Positions 1-7,651 of a stretch of DNA of 64,000 nt are shown here, one piece after another. A program made the translations under genes and the position numbers. This stretch comes from JASLBX01 sp036373915 (GTDB lineage Bacteria > Actinomycetota > Actinomycetes > Jiangellales > Jiangellaceae), in assembly GCA_036373915.1 (NCBI GenBank), contig DASUUU010000159.1:22920-86919 (forward strand), in the 5' to 3' direction. How positions within the stretch are numbered: position 1 is the first letter of the stretch; the number at the start of each line of letters is the position of its first letter. Under the pieces are notes generated by a model that worked only from the letters and a program-made list of their open reading frames with translations, was not told the DNA's origin and searched no databases.

Positions 1-1
1 C

Positions 2-805
2 GACGCTGTGGTCGACGTCGCACGGCTGCCCGGTCACGTCGGCCCGGCGCTCGACGCGCTCGCGGAGCGGGCCGGTCACTGGACGTTCGTCTCGACCTGC
101 AGCGTCTACTCCGACCACGAGACGCCGGGCCAGCGGGCCTCCACCGCGGGGGTCCACGATCCGGCGCCTGCTGACAGCCTCGACGAGGACATGGAGCGGT
201 ACGGGCCCAACAAGGTCGCCTGCGAGAACCTGGTCCGCGACCGGCTGCCGGACAGGTCGTTCATCGTGCGGCCCGGTCTCGTCGTCGGTCCCGGAGATCC
301 GAACGACCGGTTCGGCTACTGGCCGCTGCGCATCGCCGACGGCGGCGAGGTGCTCGCACCTGGACAGCCGGACGACCTCGTCCAGTACATCGACGTCCGC
401 GACCTTGCCGAGTGGGTGCTGGACGCGGCGGAGGCAGCGATGACGGGCACGCACGACGGCATCTGCCCGCCCATCACGCGGTCGCAGTTCCTGGCGGAGA
501 TCGTTGAGGCGCTGGACGGGGACGCCGACCTCACCTGGGTGTCACAGGAGGTCCTCCAGGAGCACGGGGTCAATCCGTGGGCCGGCGAAGAGTCCCTCGG
601 GCTGTGGTTGCCCCTCCCCGAGTACGGCGGCTTCCTCAGCCGAGACCCCGCGAGTGCGCTCGCCGCGGGACTGCGGATCCGGCCGCTGCGCGAAACCACG
701 TTGCATTGGTATGCGAACCGGCCCGAATCGCCGGCCCTGCTGGCCAACCTGAGCAGGGAGAAGGAAGCAGCGGTGCTGGCCTCCTGGCACGCCCGCTCGG
801 TCTAG
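2..805 (+). CDS. NAD-dependent epimerase/dehydratase family protein (5' truncated by window)
   Basis: Reads in frame from the first bases, so the gene begins before the window and its N-terminal Rossmann glycine motif is missing. What remains looks like an extended short-chain dehydrogenase/epimerase. A 'STCSVYSD' strand carries the family Ser, and 'YGPNKVACE' supplies the YxxxK catalytic pair. After it come 'VRPGLVVGPGDPNDRF' and a 'YIDVRDLAEWVLDA' segment, typical of NAD(P)-dependent sugar or nucleoside-diphosphate-sugar epimerases and of isoflavone-reductase-like relatives. Substrate cannot be read from the sequence. The next gene starts about 30 bases downstream on the same strand, so the two may be cotranscribed. 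Family call is firm; the exact reaction is unknown. Confidence 0.8.
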   Translation, partial: DAVVDVARLPGHVGPALDALAERAGHWTFVSTCSVYSDHETPGQRASTAGVHDPAPADSLDEDMERYGPNKVACENLVRDRLPDRSFIVRPGLVVGPGDPNDRFGYWPLRIADGGEVLAPGQPDDLVQYIDVRDLAEWVLDAAEAAMTGTHDGICPPITRSQFLAEIVEALDGDADLTWVSQEVLQEHGVNPWAGEESLGLWLPLPEYGGFLSRDPASALAAGLRIRPLRETTLHWYANRPESPALLANLSREKEAAVLASWHARSV

Positions 806-835
806 GGGCCGGTGCGCAGGTTGGCAGGAAGCCGG

Positions 836-1417
836 ATGCGGATCGACGAACTGGCCGACCGGATTAAGCACACCGCGCCGAGCGCCGGCTCGACGCGGGT
901 CGTCGCGATCGACGGCCCTGCCGGCTCGGGTAAGTCGACGCTTGCGGCCCGGCTTGCGGGGCCACTCGACGCGCCGACGGTGCACATGGACGACATCTAT
1001 CCGGGCTGGGACGGGCTTGCGGCCGGGCCGTCCCGCCTGCTCGAGTGGATCCTCGAGCCGCTCGCAAGCGGTCGCGTGGCCCGGTACCGGCGCTACGACT
1101 GGGAGGCGAGCCGGTACGCCGATTGGGTCGACGTGCCCGATGCCGACACCTTGATCGTGGAGGGATGCGCGAGCGGAGCGCGGTCGGGTGCTCCTTACGT
1201 GTCGTTCCTGATCTGGGTCCAGGCGCCGCGGGACGTGCGTATGCGCCGGGGGATCGAGCGGGACGGCGAGGTCTTCCGGCCGCACTGGGAACAGTGGGCT
1301 GCCCAAGAGGGGGTCCACTTCGCCGCCGAGGGCACCGCGGGCCGTGCCGACGTAAGCATCGACGGCGCTCCGAGCATGGTCCACGACCCGGAAAGAGAAG
1401 TCGTCCTGCCGGGGTAG
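836..1417 (+). CDS. P-loop kinase of the uridine kinase-like family
   Basis: A 193-residue P-loop NTPase. The Walker A motif GPAGSGKST lies at residues 27-35, followed by 'VHMDDIYPGWDGL', the DD(I/F)Y substrate segment usual in uridine kinase-like and AAA-family small-molecule kinases. 'LIVEGCASGA' is the second acidic strand. I chose the ATG at 836 because AGGAA sits 5 bases upstream; a GTG at 812 would add eight residues with no clear ribosome site. Its position directly behind the epimerase gene suggests a shared transcript. Phosphoryl acceptor unknown; actinobacterial homologues are usually left as uridine kinase family or AAA family ATPase. Confidence 0.72.
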   Translation: MRIDELADRIKHTAPSAGSTRVVAIDGPAGSGKSTLAARLAGPLDAPTVHMDDIYPGWDGLAAGPSRLLEWILEPLASGRVARYRRYDWEASRYADWVDVPDADTLIVEGCASGARSGAPYVSFLIWVQAPRDVRMRRGIERDGEVFRPHWEQWAAQEGVHFAAEGTAGRADVSIDGAPSMVHDPEREVVLPG

Positions 1418-1544
1418 ACCGCGTGGTGTGTCGGCGGCGGGGTAATTCACCAGATTCCATCTGTGACTGGTGTGACAGTTGGGTTATCTGCGAATATCGA
1501 GGCTACAGGGAATGCAGCCCCGCTGATCCGGACAGGGGTACGTC

Positions 1545-3035
1545 ATGATCGACATGCCGCGAGCCGGCTTCAACCTGATCGTCCTGGGGCCGGGCGTGCG
1601 TGACCTGATCGCCGGCTGCTCGCATGATCGGCCAGCGAGCGGAGCCAATGGTCGCGTGTCCCGATTTGTCCGGTCAGTTGAGCGTTTGCTCCGCTGCCTG
1701 GCCGATCATGCCCCGCACCGATCTACACCCGGCGCCGGCCTAGCGGCGGCGACAGCAGTGGTCACGGCGGCGGTCCTGCTCGGGCCGGCCGACCTGGCCG
1801 TCGCCGAGCCGGAGACGCCGGCGAGGTATCCGTCGGCCTCCAGCTCGACTCGCGTGAGCGGGCTCGGCTTCGACACCTGCACGGCACCCTCGCTTTCGGC
1901 CCTGCGGGCCTGGCGGGCGTCTTCGTACCGGACGGTCAACATCTACTTCGGGGGGCGGAACCGGGCATGCAAGCAACCCAACCTGACCTCGGCCTGGGTG
2001 CGGGACGCCACCGCGATGGGTTGGAAGCTGCTGCCGACCTATGTGGGCTACCAGCCCGCATGCATGCTCGGCACCAAGACGTATCGCTACACCTCCTCCA
2101 CCGCGACGTCGCGCGGTACCTCGGACGCCAACGACGCGGTCGCCAGGGCCAAGGCGCTGGGCCTGCTTCCCGGTAGCGCGCTGTACGCCGACATCGAGCA
2201 CTACGACCGGAGCAACTCCTCATGCCGGACGTCCGTGCGCAGGTACGCCTCGGCCTGGACCAAGACGCTGCACGTCGCCGGCTACGTCGCGGGCGTGTAC
2301 GTCCACCAGAACTCCGGCTTGCGCGATCTGTCCGCCACGTACAACTCGCTCAGCTACGCCCGGCCAGACGCCGTGTGGGTCGCCCGGTGGGACGGCCGCA
2401 CGTCGCTCACCGGCTGGCCCACGGCGCCGAACACGCAGTGGTCCACCTGGCAGCGCGTGAAGCAGTACCGCGGCGACCACAACGAGACATGGGGTGGCGT
2501 GCGGATGAACATCGACAGCGACGCGCTGCGCGCACCGGTAGCGACCGTCGCGCGGCGGTATACGGTCACGAGCAGGACCGCACTCAATGCCCGCACCGGG
2601 CCCTCGACGTCGTACCCCGTCGCGCGCAGCCACGCGTCGGGTTCGTCGCTGTCCGTCGTATGCCAGACCCGCGGCAAGAAGGTCGGCACGAGCCCTGTGT
2701 GGGACCGCCTGTCCGACGGGACCTGGGTCAGCGACTACTACGTCTCCACGCCGTCGAGCAGCGGCTTCAGCTCGGCCCTGCCACTGTGCATGTACCCCGG
2801 ACAGGTAACCGCCAGCGCACTCAACGCCAGGAGCGGGCCCGGCACGTCCTACTCGACGTCCGGCGGCGCATTGCAGCGGGGATCGCTCGCCTACGTGGTG
2901 TGCCAGAAGACCGGTACCAGGGTCGGCACCAGCTCGGTATGGAACAAGCTGCCCGACGGACGGTGGGTCAGCGACTACTACGTCTCCAACCGGTCGAACA
3001 CGAGCTGGAGCGCTCCGGTCCCCCGCTGCCCGTAG
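1545..3035 (+). CDS. secreted glycoside hydrolase-like (DUF1906, Rv2525c-like) protein with two SH3b domains
   Basis: Predicted exported protein of 496 residues. A hydrophobic stretch near residues 65-85 ending 'ADLAVAEPE' resembles a signal peptide, but about 60 residues precede it, so a downstream GTG (for example at 1656) may be the true start; the ATG at 1545 is preceded by AGGGG. The central part begins 'GLGFDTCTAPSLSALRAW' and runs through 'NIYFGG', 'LPTYVGYQ' and 'ALYADIEHYD', the pattern of the Rv2525c-like glycoside-hydrolase-like TIM-barrel domain. Two C-terminal copies of a bacterial SH3 module follow, each with 'LNAR(T/S)GP' and 'GxWVSDYYVS', suggesting binding to cell-wall peptide. 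Likely peptidoglycan-associated; enzymatic activity is not proven for the family. Confidence 0.8.
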   Translation: MIDMPRAGFNLIVLGPGVRDLIAGCSHDRPASGANGRVSRFVRSVERLLRCLADHAPHRSTPGAGLAAATAVVTAAVLLGPADLAVAEPETPARYPSASSSTRVSGLGFDTCTAPSLSALRAWRASSYRTVNIYFGGRNRACKQPNLTSAWVRDATAMGWKLLPTYVGYQPACMLGTKTYRYTSSTATSRGTSDANDAVARAKALGLLPGSALYADIEHYDRSNSSCRTSVRRYASAWTKTLHVAGYVAGVYVHQNSGLRDLSATYNSLSYARPDAVWVARWDGRTSLTGWPTAPNTQWSTWQRVKQYRGDHNETWGGVRMNIDSDALRAPVATVARRYTVTSRTALNARTGPSTSYPVARSHASGSSLSVVCQTRGKKVGTSPVWDRLSDGTWVSDYYVSTPSSSGFSSALPLCMYPGQVTASALNARSGPGTSYSTSGGALQRGSLAYVVCQKTGTRVGTSSVWNKLPDGRWVSDYYVSNRSNTSWSAPVPRCP

Positions 3036-3066
3036 CCCAGGTCCGCCGAGTCCTACCGGCACGGCC

Positions 3067-3082
3067 TAAGCTGCGAGCCATG
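3067..3082 (+). promoter_or_regulatory. leaderless -10 element of the LprG-like gene
   Basis: TAAGCT at 3067-3072 lies seven bases before the ATG at 3080 and no Shine-Dalgarno sequence intervenes. This is the arrangement of leaderless actinobacterial transcripts, where transcription starts at or next to the start codon. Confidence 0.5.
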
Positions 3083-3781
3083 CGTGCTTTGATCGCGGCC
3101 ACCATCGTCACCTTGGCCGTCACGGGCTGCTCCGGCGACGAAGACGGCGATGCGGACACCGGTCAGCATGACCAGGGCGCCGCCGAACGTCTCGAAGCCG
3201 CCGCCGACCTGCTCGATGCCACCTCAGGGGTGCGGTTCACTGTGGAGGGCTCCGACCTGCCTGACGAGGGGACGCTGATCCTCGGCGCCGAGGGTGTGGC
3301 GGCACCGCCGGGCTCGTTCGACGGCGAGATCCGGGTCCTCACCGCCGGCCTGTCGGCCACCATCGAGGTTGTCTCCGTCGACGACGAGTTGTGGGCCAAG
3401 CTGCCGATGACGAACCAGTTCGCGCGGGTCGACGCCGAAGCCCTCGGGTTCTCCGACCCGGGCGCGCTGCTCGACCCGGAGCGAGGGGTCAGCCAGCTGC
3501 TGCGATCAGCCATCGGCCCCGTGGAATCCGAGCCGGCGCGGATCGGCGCGGACGTGGTCGACGAGATCACCGCGACACTACCCGGACAGCTCGTCGGTTC
3601 GGTGCTGACGATCGCCGATCCCGAGGCCGAGGTCGCCGCGGCATTCGCCGTGGACGCCGAGACCGGCCACTTGCGCCGCGCGGTCCTCACCGGCCCGTTC
3701 GTCGGCGACGACACCCAGACCTACACCGTCCTGCTCGAGGACTACGACCAACCCGTCGACATCAGTGCACCCGCTGACTGA
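3080..3781 (+). CDS. lprG: LprG/LppX-family lipoprotein
   Basis: A 233-residue lipoprotein. The N-terminus has a short hydrophobic signal and lipobox AVTGC with the acylated cysteine at residue 17. The body matches the LppX_LprAFG fold by pattern: 'LDATSGVRFTVEG', then 'AEGVAAPPGSFDGEIRV' and 'DDELWAKLPMTNQFARVD', ending with alternating strands. In mycobacteria LprG carries triacylated glycolipids or triacylglyceride across the envelope and works with the exporter P55. Here too the next gene is a P55-like MFS transporter, and the two reading frames overlap by 17 bases, which implies translational coupling. Start fixed by the lipobox and by a leaderless -10 element. The pairing is the main support for the gene symbol. 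Confidence 0.85.
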   Translation: MRALIAATIVTLAVTGCSGDEDGDADTGQHDQGAAERLEAAADLLDATSGVRFTVEGSDLPDEGTLILGAEGVAAPPGSFDGEIRVLTAGLSATIEVVSVDDELWAKLPMTNQFARVDAEALGFSDPGALLDPERGVSQLLRSAIGPVESEPARIGADVVDEITATLPGQLVGSVLTIADPEAEVAAAFAVDAETGHLRRAVLTGPFVGDDTQTYTVLLEDYDQPVDISAPAD

Positions 3782-5531
3782 CCGCGTCGGCCCGGCCGCG
3801 GTGCGCACTGCCCTCGCCCTCGCCGCCGTCGGCGTCCTGCTCGCCGCCGCGGACACGTACGTCGTCGTCCTGGCCCTACCCGACATGATGGTCGGCGTCG
3901 GCCTGGACGTGGACGAGCTCCAGCGCGCGGCTCCGCTCGTCTCGATGTTCCTGCTGGGATACGTCGTCGTGTTGCCGCTCGCCGGGCGCATCTCCGACGT
4001 TGTGGGACGCCTACCCGTGCTGCTCGGAGCTCTGCTCGTGTTCGCCGGCGGTTCGCTGGTGACGGCGGCCGCCCACGGGTTGGCAGAGGCTGTGACGGGC
4101 CGGTTCATCCAGGGCGCCGGCGGCGGTGCGCTCGTCCCCGTAACCCTGGCCCTCGTGGCCGACCTCTGGCCTCCGGAACGGCGCGGCGTCCCGCTCGGCG
4201 TCGTGGGTGCGGTCCAGGAACTCGGCGCCGTGCTCGGCCCGCTGTACGGTGCGGTCGTGTTGGCGATCGCCGACTGGCGGGCCATCTTCTGGGTGAACCT
4301 GGCCGCGGGGCTGGCATTGGCCGCCGGCGTGCACATCGCCCGGCGCGCTTCGATCGGCGGCGGTGCCCTACAGCACCCCGTGGGACGGCGCGACTGGCTC
4401 GGCGTGGCCCTCGCCGCAGGCGCGGTGACGGCAGGGGCCGTGGCGCTGGTCCGTCCCGGATCGCTGGCGCAGAGCGTCCGGTGGGGTGAGCTGCTGGTGC
4501 CCACGCTGAACGGGCGTGGTTGGACCACGCCGGCCGCGCTCGCCGGGCTCGCACTCGCCGCCGCCTTCGTCGTGCGCACCCTCACCGCCCAACATCCCCT
4601 GGTCGATCTTCGCCGGGCACCCGCCGTGTTGCGGGCCGCCGACCTGCCGGGTTCACTGCTGCTCGGTTCGGCACTCGGGCTCATCGTGCTGACCTTCGCG
4701 GTCGCCGATCCGCAGGTGGAGCTGATGACCCGAGCAGGCCCGTGGTTGCTAGTCGCCGCCGGCGTCGCCCTGGCCGGCTTCGCCGGATGGCAGCAGCGAG
4801 CACCCAACCCCCTGGTGCCCCGAGCGGCCATCCGGCCGCGGCCCGCGTGGGGTGCCCTGGTGGTCAGCCTGTTCATCGGTGCCGCCCTGGTCGTCATCCT
4901 CGTCGACGTCCCTGTCCTGGCACGCACCGTGATTCCGGATGCTGCGCAACTCGATGCCGCCCTTGTACTTGTTCGGTTCCTTATCGCCTTGCCCGTCGGC
5001 GCGCTGCTAGGTGGTTGGCTGCTGCACCGCGTGGCCGCCGCGTTCGTGGCCGCCGCCGGCATGACGTTGGGCGCTGCCGGCATCGTCGTGATGGCGACGT
5101 GGGGCATGGGATCGCTGACCGGCGCCGTCGACGGCATCGTCCTCGTCGGTACCGGCCTGGGATTCGGCCTGGCCATCGCGCCGGTCAACGCTGCGTTGCT
5201 GGCCGCGATCCCGAGGGACACGCACGGCGTTGCCAGTGCGCTCATCGTCACGGCCCGGATGGTCGGCATGCTCGCCGGGCTCTCCGCGCTGACGGCCGTC
5301 GGGCTGCGGCGGCTTTACGCGGAACAGGCCCGGATCGAGTCGCCCACCGTGCTGTGCCCCCAGACGCCCACCCGATGCCCGCCTTACGATGACGCCGTGC
5401 GGGAGGCGATCGTCGCGCAGTTGCAGGTGACATTCGCCGGGGCCGCCGCCTGCGCCGCGGTGGCGGCCGTCGCGGCGTTAGCCCTCCTCCGGGGCTCGCC
5501 CGAGTCCCGCACCGCGTGGGTGCGCCGGTGA
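3765..5531 (+). CDS. P55-like major facilitator (DHA2-type) lipid/drug exporter
   Basis: A 588-residue integral membrane protein of the 14-helix MFS type. Asp30 in 'AAADTYVVV' on helix 1 and motif A 'GRISDVVGR' around residues 74-82 correspond to landmarks of mycobacterial P55 (Rv1410c), a proton-driven exporter that acts with LprG on triacylglycerides and also affects drug sensitivity. 'GRFIQGAGGGALVPV' is the antiporter-type motif of helix 4-5. The GTG start lies inside the lprG-like gene, 17 bases before its stop. The end overlaps the next gene by four bases (GTGA). Substrate is inferred only from family and pairing; this bacterium shows no mycolic acid genes in the window. Confidence 0.85.
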   Translation: MHPLTDRVGPAAVRTALALAAVGVLLAAADTYVVVLALPDMMVGVGLDVDELQRAAPLVSMFLLGYVVVLPLAGRISDVVGRLPVLLGALLVFAGGSLVTAAAHGLAEAVTGRFIQGAGGGALVPVTLALVADLWPPERRGVPLGVVGAVQELGAVLGPLYGAVVLAIADWRAIFWVNLAAGLALAAGVHIARRASIGGGALQHPVGRRDWLGVALAAGAVTAGAVALVRPGSLAQSVRWGELLVPTLNGRGWTTPAALAGLALAAAFVVRTLTAQHPLVDLRRAPAVLRAADLPGSLLLGSALGLIVLTFAVADPQVELMTRAGPWLLVAAGVALAGFAGWQQRAPNPLVPRAAIRPRPAWGALVVSLFIGAALVVILVDVPVLARTVIPDAAQLDAALVLVRFLIALPVGALLGGWLLHRVAAAFVAAAGMTLGAAGIVVMATWGMGSLTGAVDGIVLVGTGLGFGLAIAPVNAALLAAIPRDTHGVASALIVTARMVGMLAGLSALTAVGLRRLYAEQARIESPTVLCPQTPTRCPPYDDAVREAIVAQLQVTFAGAAACAAVAAVAALALLRGSPESRTAWVRR

Positions 5532-6448
5532 CGGCCTGCGCGGAGGCCTCGGCGGCACTCGGCGAGCCTCTCGTCGGCACGGCTCCCGAGGCGCCGGCCT
5601 GGGTGGTGCTCGAGCAGCCCGGGCCGTGGGGCCGCAAGGCCATGACCGAATCACACCTCGACCCGGTCCTCGGCGAGGCGCTCGAGGTCGCCGCAGCGGC
5701 GCACAACGCGCGCGTCGCGCTCGTCCGCCGGCCAGGGCGGCATCCCGACCGCCCCGGTCCGCGGGCGCGGCGGTTGTGGATCGCCAGCACGCGGCCGGGT
5801 CGGAGCTGGCTGCTGGGCGGCTGGATCGGCGACATCACCGATCTCGGTGGGCTCTCCTGGTCCGGGATCGCGAACGGTGACGTGGAAAGCGTCAACCGAT
5901 CGATACCTGCTCTGCGCGGCGAGACGGACCCGGTGCTGCTGATCTGCACCAACGGGCGACGAGATGTGTGCTGCGCGATCAAGGGCCGGCGCCTCATCGG
6001 CGCGGTTCGCGATCGCCTGCCCGACCGGGTCTGGGAGACCATCCACCTGGGAGGGCACCGGTTCGCCCCCACTGCGGTGCTCCTGCCGGCCGGCGTGACG
6101 TACGGCCGGCTCGACCCGGATCGCGCTGTCGATGTGTACCGGGACGGAACCGCCGGACGCGTCGTGCTGGACGGGTATAGGGGGCGCTCGACGTACAGCC
6201 CGCCCGGCCAGGTGGCCGAGGCGGCAGTCCGCTCGGCGACCTGGAACCGCGACGTCGACGCGCTCGAGGTCGTCTCCGTCCACGAACACGACGGTGACTG
6301 GCGTGCGGTGGTCGGCCACCGCGACGGGCGGCGCTGGCAGGTCGAGGTGACCGAGCGGCAGCCGGCGCCGGCAAGGCCGATATCGTGCGGGGCCGCACCG
6401 GTGAACCCGATCGCCTACGACGCCACCCCGCCCGTGCCCGTCAGCTGA
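5528..6448 (+). CDS. sucrase/ferredoxin-like family protein
   Basis: A 306-residue soluble protein of the Suc_Fer-like family, a thioredoxin-like-fold relative of [2Fe-2S] ferredoxins. The hallmark cysteines are C140 in 'LLICTNGRRDVCC' with C148 and C149, and H177 in 'GGHRFAPT', consistent with a C/C/H-type metal or cluster site; a further Cys near the N-terminus ('TACAEAS') completes the usual set. I use the GTG at 5528 because it overlaps the exporter stop codon as GTGA; a GTG at 5516 is also possible. Function in actinobacteria is not established. Its place at the end of the lprG-p55 transcript is noteworthy but may be chance. Confidence 0.8.
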   Translation: MTACAEASAALGEPLVGTAPEAPAWVVLEQPGPWGRKAMTESHLDPVLGEALEVAAAAHNARVALVRRPGRHPDRPGPRARRLWIASTRPGRSWLLGGWIGDITDLGGLSWSGIANGDVESVNRSIPALRGETDPVLLICTNGRRDVCCAIKGRRLIGAVRDRLPDRVWETIHLGGHRFAPTAVLLPAGVTYGRLDPDRAVDVYRDGTAGRVVLDGYRGRSTYSPPGQVAEAAVRSATWNRDVDALEVVSVHEHDGDWRAVVGHRDGRRWQVEVTERQPAPARPISCGAAPVNPIAYDATPPVPVS

Positions 6449-6469
6449 CAGATCCGCAACACTGGCGCC

Positions 6470-7528
6470 ATGGTCTACACCGCGCACCGCTTCCTGCCCT
6501 CGTCGTATGTGGCCGCCCCGGACCGGTACGAACCGATGCCGTACCGGCGAGTCGGACGCAGCGGCCTGCACCTGCCGGTCATCTCCCTCGGCCTGTGGCA
6601 CAACTTCGGCGACGACGTTCCGCTGGCCCGCCAGCGCGCCATCTTGCGCCGTGCCTTCGACCTCGGTATCACGCACTTCGACCTGGCCAACAACTACGGG
6701 CCGCCCTACGGTTCGGCGGAGGTGAACTTCGGCCGCCTGTTCGCGGAGGACTTCGCCCGTTACCGCGACGAGTTGATCATCTCCACCAAGGCCGGGTACG
6801 ACATGTGGCCGGGTCCGTACGGTGAGTGGGGCTCGCGCAAGTACCTGCTGGCCAGCCTGGACCAGTCGCTCGCCCGGATGGGCCTGGACTACGTCGACAT
6901 CTTCTATTCGCACCGGCTCGACCCGCGAACCCCGCTCGAGGAGACGATGGCCGCGCTGGACACCGCCGTGCGGTCCGGCCGGGCGTTGTACGCCGGCATC
7001 TCCTCGTACCCAGCGGCTCAGACCGAAAAGGCCGTCGCCATCTTGCGGGAGCTGGGCACGCCGCTGACCATCCACCAGCCGTCGTACTCCATGCTCAACC
7101 GCTGGATCGAACACGGCGAACCGAGCCTGCTCGAGACACTGGAGAGCACCGGAGTGGGATGCATCGCATTCTCGCCGCTCGCCCAGGGCATGCTCACCAA
7201 CAAGTACCTGACCGGCATTCCCGAGGGCTCGCGGGCCACCCAGGGCAAGTCACTGTCACCGGATCTGATCACCGACGAGACGATGCGTCACGTCAAGGCG
7301 CTTGCCGACATCGCCGAGTCACGCGGGCAGACCCTCGCCCAGCTAGCGCTCACCTGGGTGCTGCGCGACGAGCGCGTCACGTCCGCACTCATCGGCGCAA
7401 GTAGCGTCGAGCAACTGGAGGACAACGTCGCAGCGCTCGACAACCTGTCGTTGACACGGGACGAGCTGGACGCCATCGACCGGCACGCCGTGGAAGCCGG
7501 CATCAACATCTGGGCCCCGGCCACCTAA
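6470..7528 (+). CDS. aldo/keto reductase, L-glyceraldehyde-3-phosphate reductase-like
   Basis: A 352-residue NADPH-dependent aldo/keto reductase. The catalytic tetrad is visible: D71 ('HFDLANNYG'), Y76, K107 ('ISTKAGYDMW') and H148 ('FYSHRLDP'). The 'MWPGPYGEWGSRKYL' insertion and the C-terminal 'LIGASSVEQLEDNVAAL' NADP-binding segment are typical of the YghZ/MgrA subgroup, which reduces methylglyoxal and L-glyceraldehyde 3-phosphate and also occurs as potassium-channel beta-like proteins. The gene ends against the long palindrome at 7529-7645, which separates it from the convergent topoisomerase gene. Confidence 0.87.
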   Translation: MVYTAHRFLPSSYVAAPDRYEPMPYRRVGRSGLHLPVISLGLWHNFGDDVPLARQRAILRRAFDLGITHFDLANNYGPPYGSAEVNFGRLFAEDFARYRDELIISTKAGYDMWPGPYGEWGSRKYLLASLDQSLARMGLDYVDIFYSHRLDPRTPLEETMAALDTAVRSGRALYAGISSYPAAQTEKAVAILRELGTPLTIHQPSYSMLNRWIEHGEPSLLETLESTGVGCIAFSPLAQGMLTNKYLTGIPEGSRATQGKSLSPDLITDETMRHVKALADIAESRGQTLAQLALTWVLRDERVTSALIGASSVEQLEDNVAALDNLSLTRDELDAIDRHAVEAGINIWAPAT

Positions 7529-7645
7529 CCCCGCTGATCATGCAAGAAAGGGGGGCCCGACACGCCGATTACAGACCTGAAGGCCAAGGTCCCCGCCAGA
7601 CCGAACGGCGTGTCGGGCTCCCCGTTCTTGCATGATCAGCGCGGG
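7529..7645. repeat. long palindrome, copy A of the TGATCATGCAA element family
   Basis: Left arm 7529-7567 and right arm 7606-7645 are near-perfect reverse complements (a few mismatches) around a 38-base unpaired centre. The outer part of each arm carries TGATCATGCAAGAA and the inner part GCCCGACACGCCG. It fills the space between two convergent genes, so it can act as a bidirectional terminator. Related copies lie at 44969-45067 and 49487-49588; the arms are conserved, the centres are not. Confidence 0.8.
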
Positions 7646-7651
7646 AGGTCG

